Under the pieces are notes generated by a model. That model was not told the DNA's origin. It did no database searches and was given only the letters and a program-made list of their open reading frames with translations. From CAYILC01 sp964364145 (GTDB lineage: Bacteria; Patescibacteriota; Microgenomatia; UBA1400; UBA12028): a DNA stretch of 17,377 nucleotides. Location of the stretch: the NCBI GenBank assembly GCA_964364145.1, contig CAYILC010000012.1, forward strand, positions 1 through 17,377, read 5' to 3'. How positions within the stretch are numbered: the stretch's first letter is position 1; every line of letters starts with the position of its first letter. Of this stretch, positions 6,738-14,000 are shown one piece after another. The translations under genes and the position numbers were made by a program.

Positions 6738-8420
6738 TTAACGTTGATGTGTCAAGATAAACTTGACCCAAAATGGAATATGGATTTCTGGAAGTACAAT
6801 CGGGACGACGAGTATTCGCGGTTCCGAGGTTGTTTTGCGCGTGCCGTTGCACCCGCTTAGTTCAAGGTACCACGTGTAAACACCAGATGGTATCGAGAGC
6901 GTTGTCGATGTTTTACCAAATACGCTTTCTATAGCTTGCTCGCTTATGCCAGATGGTTTAAGCCCAGGGCTAATGTGGAGTTTTAGCCTTTCTGTAGTTT
7001 CGTTTGCTGTTCGATCAGGAAAAAGTTGCCAATGGATTTCTGATCCCACCATTCCATCTGCATCCAGTGGCAAAATTTCTGGAATGGCACATCGTGGTTC
7101 TATTGGAATCTTCTTGAGTTCGGTTGAAAGTGCCGGCATAGCTTCAGTGTCTTTGTGCTGTGTCCAGTTATAGATCACCAATACTTTTGCTGGAGTTTGC
7201 GAATCTAATGTATTGGTCAATCCTTTTTTCCATGCATTCTCGGATATTCCGGTGGAATACTCAACCGCTCCCCAGCTGGGGTTACCATTTTTTGCAAGAG
7301 CATTTTCCCACAAAGCAAGACCCAGCGGATTTTTGGCGCGTCCATAAAAACTCATACCAGGACGCGAGTACAACGTAAACGCGGCATTCGCATAGTTTGT
7401 ATATCGAGGATCACCTGGTTCGGACTCGCTCCACACGTGCGTGTAGATCCGTTGCTTGGGTATGCCCATGCGCGAGGCAAGTCGTGTAAAATCATTCAAG
7501 TATGTTTGAACAACTGCTTCACGATACTTTTCAAGGTCTGGCTGTTTCCAATGCGTTGTAGTTCCACAGGTTGGTTGATTTTGCGGACAGAAAAGATCCT
7601 GCATGCTTCGATATCCATACGGTTCAAATTCATCTTTTGGTGTAGCAGACGCGTTCAGCGAGATCTCGGTTCCAATCGTGATTCCTGCAAACAACTCGCT
7701 TTTTCCTTCCTTCTGCCAACGATTTAACACGGCGACAAGTTCAGATAATATTGCGCTGAGTCGTCCTTTTTGTACTGTTTGATAGGGTGAAGAAACGAGG
7801 TTTGGCGGCGGCGCTAATCGAACTCCCCCACCTCCCCAATTGCGATAGTTGAGTTTCATCGGTGTTGCAAAGTCTTGCCACTCAACATTCCATTGGTTGC
7901 TTGGATTGTAACCAGCAATAAATCGTTGTTTAAAATCTTTTGTGCGTTGGCGGTTGAAAAAGATTGCAGGCGTATGCGTGCCGTCTGGATCCTACCAGTT
8001 GTAAAGCTCTGGCAGTTCGTCCCACCATTGGAAGCCGTTCAACGGCAAAAATACCGGAAGGTTTTCTTCTTCAGTAATTTCTAGGATGCGACGGATTTTT
8101 TTGACGTAGTAGGAATCGATTGACGGAGCGTCCATCGGTGTGTTCATGTACTCCTGCAGTGTGCTCCATGCGAGTTTGCGGTTGGCTGTTCCAGGTGGCA
8201 ACGCCGTTTTGAGCTGATACAATTGATCTAAGATTTTTGGTTTTATGATCAACTGCCATTCTTCTTCCGGTGCTGCCCAGTTGAGTTCATTGATCTCGGA
8301 AAAATTCATGACGATATATTGTGGGTCCGAGGTGATGGTAAAAGCGTTGGCATACCGAGGACGAAATGCCAGAATCAGCGAACAAAAGAAAAAAGTGAAA
8401 CAGACAATCCTCCACCGCAT
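6738..8420 (-). pseudogene. secreted glycoside-hydrolase-like gene broken by an in-frame TAG
   Basis: Codons 1-142 (8420 to 7995) and the downstream segment (7991 to 6738, 417 sense codons) are in one frame, separated only by TAG at 7992-7994; no ATG lies close behind it. The break reads ELYNW, stop, DPDGTHTP, so a Trp codon TGG changed to TAG is the simplest origin. The N-terminus is a signal peptide (about 1-26, ending ANA). The middle looks like a (beta/alpha)8 glycosidase: FAGITIGTEISL could hold the acid/base Glu and SWGAVEYSTG the nucleophile. The last roughly 120 residues look like an Ig-like beta-sandwich. Family number unassigned. It has its own -10 box and lies 27 bp after the toxin gene. 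A sequencing error or readthrough would restore a 560-residue exported enzyme. Confidence 0.75.
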
Positions 8421-8426
8421 GTCAGC

Positions 8427-8432
8427 AGTATA
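8427..8432 (-). promoter_or_regulatory. -10 box of the glycosidase-like gene
   Basis: TATACT on the minus strand ends 6 nt before the ATG at 8420, the same spacing as yebC, so a leaderless start is predicted. The CCTCCTGA sequence just upstream is of the wrong polarity for a ribosome-binding site. Confidence 0.45.
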
Positions 8433-8447
8433 TCAGGAGGCGGAAGT

Positions 8448-9245
8448 CTATGGTGTTTCTTTGAGAGCGCGAAACACGTCAGGAATCAACGAAAGTTTCG
8501 TCATACTATCTTCTTGAAAAAGAAAGGGGCGCAGTCGCGCTTTGAGTGTTACAGTGAGACCCTCTCGTGCATATTTTTCCATGCCTTGATCGATAATACT
8601 TGTGAGCTTGTTTATGCGGGCAAAGGCATGGTCAAATCGAGCACCTTGGCTATATAACCAAACGATGTCATAGAGGTCTCTGGGTTGAGTCTGCTTTCGT
8701 TGAACATATGATGCGAGTTTTTGTACCAAGAGATGGTTAAGCGGATTAGTGACGATGTGTTCAATGAATCCGTATCGAGAAAAGAGAATGATTTCTGGAT
8801 GATGTCCTTTCCACGTTGATGCGGTGTCGAATTTGATCATGAGTTTTTCCTTATCATTTGTGGTGATCTTGAGATCATGGAGAAGATGAGGGAAACGAAA
8901 CTCAAAATACTGATGTGTGGGATGGTGTGTTTGATACAGTTCGACGGGAATACGTTCGCGAAGCATCCGTTCGACAACTGCCTCGACACACTGTTTGATT
9001 TGAGAAAGAGACAGTCCGAGGTTGTCAAAATCTAAGTCTTCTGAGAATCGATCAATATTGCGTAGTAATCGAAGTGATGTGCCACCAACAAAGACAAGTT
9101 TTTCTGTGTGCGGAAGGCTATACAGTGTGGAGATAACAAAGCTTTGGAGGTATTCTCTGATGATTGCACGCGGGCTGGTAACAGGAACCTGCGTTTGTGA
9201 AGCAAAGTCGAGGATCTGTGCAACATTTGTTTGAAGGTTATACAC
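8448..9245 (-). CDS. AbiEii/AbiGii-family nucleotidyltransferase toxin
   Basis: 265 residues. The nucleotidyltransferase signature is present: LVFVGGTSLRLLRNIDRFSEDLDFD (about 50-75), that is GG-T-S followed by S-x-DLDFD, with the metal-binding acidic pair. Further family features are the LMIKFDTAS strand and the QPRDLYDIVWL helix (about 187-197, the KRDLYD-type motif). Known AbiE toxins use NTPs to modify tRNA and are neutralised by the antitoxin gene product without stable complex formation (type IV). The start is GTG at 9243-9245, preceded by AGGAAGG (9251-9257) with 5 nt spacing, and it overlaps the antitoxin gene by 8 bp, indicating translational coupling. Ends in TAG. The frame is intact, so the toxin is probably functional. 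Confidence 0.9.
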   Translation of the reverse strand: MYNLQTNVAQILDFASQTQVPVTSPRAIIREYLQSFVISTLYSLPHTEKLVFVGGTSLRLLRNIDRFSEDLDFDNLGLSLSQIKQCVEAVVERMLRERIPVELYQTHHPTHQYFEFRFPHLLHDLKITTNDKEKLMIKFDTASTWKGHHPEIILFSRYGFIEHIVTNPLNHLLVQKLASYVQRKQTQPRDLYDIVWLYSQGARFDHAFARINKLTSIIDQGMEKYAREGLTVTLKARLRPFLFQEDSMTKLSLIPDVFRALKETP

Positions 9246-9810
9246 GTAGGCCTTCCTGCACCCACGAAGGGTATTCCTTTGAAAACGTTGTGAGTCGCTC
9301 CCTATTCAACGATGAAAAATCAACACGAAAAGTGTGAAGATGACGAATTGTACGCATGTACATCCAATCAAGTAATGCCTTTTCTGGTTCTGCCAAGTTA
9401 TATGAAAGCTGATTCGTTGCATCAGTATGGATATGATATCCAAAATATAGATGCGTATGGATGCGACTATAGGTATATGTCCCGCGTGGAGTGATAAAAG
9501 TGTTCGATGTTGTCGGGGTAATACTTGTCACCGTGGAGGGAATGTCTGGGATGATGCCATAGACGTGCAGTGCAGTTTCCAAACTCACATAGGAAGGATG
9601 GTACAACACGGATGCCAACGTGAGTTCATCAATCGATCGTTCTGGAAAAAGGTAGATACCACGCTTTAGCCGAATGAGTAATCCTCGCCCAACAAATCGT
9701 GTGAGCTGTACCGTGAGCGTTTTTGGAGATTCACTCGGAAATAATCTGGCGAGTTGATATGTATGCACATAGGGGGTGCGGATCATTGACGAAAGGGCAG
9801 TAAATGTCAT
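9238..9810 (-). CDS. AbiEi-family antitoxin / transcriptional regulator
   Basis: 190 residues. Residues about 10-55 form a winged helix-turn-helix (TYQLARLFPSESPKTLTVQLTRFVGRGLLIRLKRGIYLF), followed by the family's SIDELTLASVLYHPSYVSLETALHVYGII segment and a Thr-rich beta region. This matches AbiEi-type antitoxins, which repress their own operon by binding inverted repeats. It is the first gene of the pair and overlaps the toxin by 8 bp. The ATG sits at the inner edge of a 38-bp palindrome that carries its promoter, exactly where an autoregulatory operator is expected. The -10 is 8 nt from the ATG and no Shine-Dalgarno precedes it, so a leaderless or near-leaderless mRNA is likely. Confidence 0.85.
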   Translation of the reverse strand: MTFTALSSMIRTPYVHTYQLARLFPSESPKTLTVQLTRFVGRGLLIRLKRGIYLFPERSIDELTLASVLYHPSYVSLETALHVYGIIPDIPSTVTSITPTTSNTFITPRGTYTYSRIHTHLYFGYHIHTDATNQLSYNLAEPEKALLDWMYMRTIRHLHTFRVDFSSLNRERLTTFSKEYPSWVQEGLRV

Positions 9811-9847
9811 TGACAGTAAGTATACATTTTTGTATAATTACTGTCAA
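9810..9847. promoter_or_regulatory. palindromic bidirectional promoter/operator of the AbiE pair
   Basis: Arms TTGACAGTAA (9810-9819) and TTACTGTCAA (9838-9847) and inner arms TATACA (9821-9826) and TGTATA (9831-9836) pair around TTTT; only G9820 and A9837 fail. On plus it reads TTGACA (9810-9815), 17 nt, TATAAT (9833-9838), a full consensus promoter. On minus it reads TTGACA (9842-9847), 17 nt, TATACT (9819-9824) and drives the antitoxin gene. The one asymmetric pair is what turns the fifth -10 base from A into C. Promoter and repressor site are thus the same DNA. Confidence 0.82.
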
Positions 9848-9884
9848 TACATGAATTTCTTGCCTGCATAAAAGATGTTAACTC

Positions 9885-9908
9885 GAGTTTGCCAACTCTT
9901 GACTTTTT
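9885..9908 (+). terminator. weak hairpin with T-run, plus strand
   Basis: GAGTT (9885-9889), loop TGCC, AACTC (9894-9898), then TTGACTTTTT. The stem is only 5 bp, so this is tentative. It would end a transcript of about 60 nt begun at the rightward side of the palindromic promoter. Confidence 0.25.
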
Positions 9909-10256
9909 ACAACGTTTCGTAACTGAGTGTGACAGTATAGTTAAAGGTAGTAGACCCTGGTTCCACAGTTGTTGGCACGCCTGCTTTTCCACCGGCGGAA
10001 TCTGGCGAAACTCTCATAAGCTCATAGGGACGCGGTTGAAAATTTGGTGATTCGCTGATGTTTACGATCTTGCCCAAACGCATTCCTGCGAGTGAAGACA
10101 AACTTTGAGCTTTCTCTTTTGCGTTGTGGTTTGGGTAACGGAAAGAGGGAGGGGACCGACGAGGCGGCTTACCACGACAATACCAAGGACTCCGAGTGAA
10201 ATACCGAGAACGGTGGTGAGGATAGAAGTAATGATGGAGTAAATAGGCAGAGTCAT
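9907..10256 (-). pseudogene. SIMPL-domain (DUF541) gene with internal deletion
   Basis: The 5' piece (from ATG 10254-10256) encodes a membrane anchor (about 9-34) and a Thr/Gln-rich linker ending TTTQK. The 3' piece, in another frame, reads AKEKAQSLSSLAGMRLGKIVNISE and ends VEPGSTTFNYTVTLSYETL, the characteristic C-terminus of SIMPL proteins. The usual intervening domain of roughly 130-150 residues is missing; the pieces join near 10112-10122, around GCAAAAG. The frame change makes the ORF run out at VWARS. SIMPL proteins are envelope or secreted proteins of poorly defined role. It follows the 113-residue gene by 19 bp and converges on no plus gene. Deletion plus frameshift makes loss of function nearly certain. 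Confidence 0.75.
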
Positions 10257-10275
10257 ACGTTATGAGTTTGCGCGA

Positions 10276-10617
10276 CTAATTTTTGAGACGTTCATCGTAA
10301 TATGTATTATATGCTGTTTCATCCCAATTCTTGATGGGGATACCAACGTATTGTTCTATTTCTCTGGTCGTTGTAAGATTACATCGACTAGCATGCAATG
10401 CTAAACTTGAGATCATAACCATACTTCTACCGCCGAACGAATATGCTTTGATAGCATCAACAATCTCTTTGGGTGGGTTTGGGTAGCGATGGGCAACAAT
10501 AACTTTTTCTATATCAGCGTCTGACATTTCATTGGAGACAAGTATAACTTCTGGTTCAGGTTCAACAGCGGTTTCGTTGACAACGCTAGAGTTTAATTCC
10601 CTTTGAGTCAGACCCAT
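10276..10617 (-). CDS. small protein of unknown function (113 aa)
   Basis: I do not recognise this gene. The product is soluble-looking: a Glu/Val-rich, probably flexible N-terminal 30 residues, then a helical section (MSDADIEKVIVAHRY, EIVDAIKAYSFGG, SMVMISSLALHASRC) and a C-terminal part with EIEQYVGIPIKNWDETAYNTYYDERL. There is no signal peptide or membrane span. The strong ribosome-binding site AAGGAGGGG (10621-10629) and a TATAAT with inverted repeat upstream support real expression. Ends in TAG. Second of two small unknown genes downstream of gyrA. Confidence 0.7.
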   Translation of the reverse strand: MGLTQRELNSSVVNETAVEPEPEVILVSNEMSDADIEKVIVAHRYPNPPKEIVDAIKAYSFGGRSMVMISSLALHASRCNLTTTREIEQYVGIPIKNWDETAYNTYYDERLKN

Positions 10618-10649
10618 ACACCCCTCCTTGATTCATTTTAAAATATATA

Positions 10650-10666
10650 GGGTGCATTATACACCC
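10650..10666 (-). promoter_or_regulatory. -10 box within a short inverted repeat
   Basis: TATAAT (minus, 10656-10661) is flanked by GGGTG and CACCC arms (10650-10654, 10662-10666), so a repressor binding the repeat would cover the -10. It is preceded by TG, as at yebC. No convincing -35 is seen. It would drive the 113-residue gene with a leader of about 30 nt. Confidence 0.45.
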
Positions 10667-10721
10667 TTACTACGTATGACATGCGCCCAATTTCCTGAAA
10701 ACTATTGCTATGGCATATGCG

Positions 10722-11006
10722 CTAAACCCACATATTCCTTACTATCTCAAGAAACCATTCTTTTCCATTAAAAGACATTTTTTCGGGAGGAAAATCTTCT
10801 ATAAATTGCACTATTTCTGCTTGTGTCACACCATCCTGCACAAACTTGCGCAACTGGGCAATGAGCTCTGTGTCGGAAAACCTATCATTATTCGTAAGTA
10901 CATCCATCACTAACTGCTTTGCACAATCGGTTAATGACCTGGGCTGATGTTCTCGAAATCCATGCGCAGTTGTCGAATCTGACTCACCTCTGTGTCCTTG
11001 TGGCAT
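10722..11006 (-). CDS. small helical protein of unknown function (94 aa)
   Basis: I do not recognise this gene. Residues 1-25 are polar and His/Arg/Ser-rich; residues about 26-94 look all-helical (LTDCAKQLVMDVL, SDTELIAQLRKFVQDG, TQAEIVQFIEDF, EWFLEIVRNMWV), a compact domain that might bind protein or nucleic acid. AGGAGG (11010-11015) lies 3 nt before the ATG. It has its own promoter overlapping the gyrA 3' end, so it may be expressed apart from gyrase. Ends in TAG; about 100 bp separates it from the next gene. Confidence 0.7.
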   Translation of the reverse strand: MPQGHRGESDSTTAHGFREHQPRSLTDCAKQLVMDVLTNNDRFSDTELIAQLRKFVQDGVTQAEIVQFIEDFPPEKMSFNGKEWFLEIVRNMWV

Positions 11007-11046
11007 ATTCCTCCTGTATATTTATTCACTATTCTATTTGAGCAAC

Positions 11047-11075
11047 ATTATACTCCTTCACCTACTCCCCTTCAA
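11047..11075 (-). promoter_or_regulatory. promoter overlapping the gyrA 3' end
   Basis: On the minus strand TTGAAG (11070-11075), 17 nt, TATAAT (11047-11052). The -35 and spacer overlap the last gyrA codons and its stop (11062-11064). It would serve the 94-residue gene with a leader of about 35 nt that includes its AGGAGG. Confidence 0.5.
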
Positions 11076-14000
11076 CACTCGTCTTCGTCGTTGTCACCGC
11101 CACCACATGATCGTCCTTCTCGCTAAAGCGCATGAGAATCACCCCTTGCGTTGGACGTGTTAGCACAGGAATATTTTTGAGCGGCAACTTAATAACTTGA
11201 GCAGATTTGGTGGTAAGCACAACCTCGTCGGTTGTTTGGTCTACCATCATCGCGCCGGCAACATCTCCTGTTTTTTTGGTGATCTCGGCAACCTTCACAC
11301 CCTGGCCGGCGCGTTTTTGAATGGGATACTCACCCAACTCGGTGCGTTTGCCCATGCCGTTTACGGTGACAAGCAACAACTGCTTGAAGAGTTTTTTCTT
11401 TTTCTCGTCTGCCGTCAAAATCTCGGCCGGAAACACCGCAACGCCAATAACCAGATCACCCTCTTTAAGTATAATCGCGCGAACGCCCTGCGTGTCGCGT
11501 GCGGTAACCTTAATCTCACCTTCTGGGAATCGGATCGATTTGCCTTGGTGCGTAATCAACATGACGTGGTCTTTGCCGCTAGTAATCTTTCCCCACACAA
11601 GCTCATCGCTATCTTTCAAAATGATCGCAATGATGCCGTTGGTGCGAATATTTTGATAGTCCGCAAGCTTTGTCTTTTTCACCAAACCATTTTTTGTAGC
11701 AAGCGCAATACATTTTCCTTCAACTTCTTTATCGTTCATGCTGAGGATGGTCTGGAGTCGCTCGTCCGCTTGCAGATTGATAAGGTTCACCATGCTGGTC
11801 CCCTTCGCTTGCCTGCCGCTCTCCGGCAACTCATGCACCTTGAGTTTAAACACGCGCCCCTTGTTCGTGAACATGAGCATAGCGTCGTGTGTGTTTGCAA
11901 TAAGAATAAGTTTGATAGTGTCCTCATCTTTGGTGGTCATGCCGGTAACGCCAACGCCGCCGCGCTGTTGTGTGCGATAGACGGTTGGACTCATGCGTTT
12001 GATGTATCCGGTTTCGGTGACGGTGATAATCGCGGGTTCGTTCGCGATGAGATCTTCCTCGCTGAACTCGCCAATCTTTCCTTTGTGCAATTTTGTACGG
12101 CGCTCGTCGCCAAACTGATCAACCACCTGCTTGCCTTCTTGTATAATCACCTGCAGGATTTTTGTTGGATGTGAGAGCAATGTGCAGAGATCGGCAATAA
12201 CGCCTTTGATCGCTTTATATTCGTCCTCGATTTTTTGCCGTTCCAATGCGGCGAGGCGGCGCAGTTGCATATCCAGGATTGCGATGGCTTGAATTTCGGA
12301 CAACTTAAACTTGGTCATTAAACGAAGTTTCGCGGTGTCGCTGTCCGGCGATTTGCGGATAGTCTCGATCACGTCATCTAAGTGCGCGAGCGCAATCAAT
12401 AGACCTTCCAAAATATGCGCGCGGTCTCGTGCGGCTTTTAACTCATATTGTGACCGGCGAACCACCACGAGCTGGCGGTGTCGAATATATTCCATCAATA
12501 CGATCTTCACATTCATGAGTTGGGGCGTGCCTTCAGCATTTAGCGCAACCATATTGAGGGAGAAACTGTTTTGGAGTTCAGTATATTTATAGAGGTTGTT
12601 GAGAACAGACTTGGGCTTGGCGTCTTTTTTGAGATCGACAACAACACGCAACCCTTCGCGGTCGGACTCATCGCGCAGATCACTAATGCCAACCAACCGC
12701 TTGTCGCGAACCAGTTGCGCAATCTTGGCAACGAGTTTCGCTTTGTTCACTTGATACGGAAGCTCGGTAATGATGATTTGGAATTTGCCGGTTTTTGTTT
12801 CTTCAATAGATGCAACAGCGCGAACAACAATCCTGCCCCTGCCGATTGCGTACCCTTCTTTAATTTGATTCCAGTCGTACATCACCCCGCCCGTTGGGAA
12901 GTCTGGACCTTTGATGTGTTCCATGAGTTGTTCAATCGTGATCTCGGATTGAAAGGTGCCGGCTAATATCGCAGGTTTTGCTGTTTGCAGATCTTCCTCT
13001 TTTGTTGGAGTAGTTTGACCTTCAATCTTTTCCGTTTTTCCGAGTTCAATCATTGCTGCCAGCCCGTTGAAAACTTCTGTAAGGTTGTGCGGAGGAATTT
13101 TGGTGGCCATACCAACCGCGATTCCTTCAGCACCCATCAATAACAGGTTTGGTAACCGAGCCGGCAAGACCGTTGGCTCTTGTTGCGATCCATCAAAGTT
13201 ATCGATAAAGGTCACGGTTTCTTTATCGATGTCGGCCAGGAGCTCTTCACTCATGCGCGAAAGACGGACCTCGGTGTACCGCATGGCTGCGGCGCTGTCG
13301 CCGTCAACGGAGTTGTGAACAAAGACGCCGGCAGCGAGTGCAAAGTTGTGGGTGATATCGACCGTAAGATCATACACATCCGCAACGCCAGCGGGTTTTA
13401 CCGAGATGACTTTATGATTGAGGTATTCTTGTTCTGTCTTGGCTATCTTTATAACATCTTGTATTCCACCTGGAAATTGAGCTACTCCCCATTCAAACCT
13501 TGGATACAGATTATGTGACATCATGCTTCGAACAACATCATAGTGAGATTTCGTTATCTCTCCGTATCGGGACTTTGTCGATCGACAGATAGTGAGGAAT
13601 CGAGTTTTTGCAGTTTTCACTCCATTTTTTTTGAGTACGAGAACTAATTTTGCCCGATATAAGGGATCATTCCATTGTTTTTTACTTTCTTCCGAACGTG
13701 CCTTGCGATACATCGGATCTCGCCAAAGTTGTTTAGATAACACGCTTTGCTTTTCTCTCATTTCTGGTTGTGTCATTCTTGTCTTTGTTAATTCAGAAAT
13801 GTGTTTTCGGTGTTCTGGATCATTCCACAAAGCTGTAGAGATTTTTTTCATTTGCTGTCGTTGGAAGGCTATATACTCTGGATCTTTCCACATTAAAAGA
13901 AGTTTTTCATGTTGACGCAAGCGCATGTATGCTTTTTGTCCTTCAGTACCATGTAAAAGAACATTATGTTTTTTTGCTGCATCAAGAATATTCTTTTTGA

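Noticed and set aside
7992..7994. Reassignment of TAG to an amino acid
   Set aside because: tgt, the TPR gene, xer, the toxin, gyrA and two small genes all end in TAG at sensible positions, so TAG is a normal stop.
11197..12174. Long plus-strand open frame (325 codons) opposite gyrA
   Set aside because: It lies wholly antisense to the unmistakable gyrA coding sequence, has no recognisable motif, and reflects codon bias of the opposite strand.
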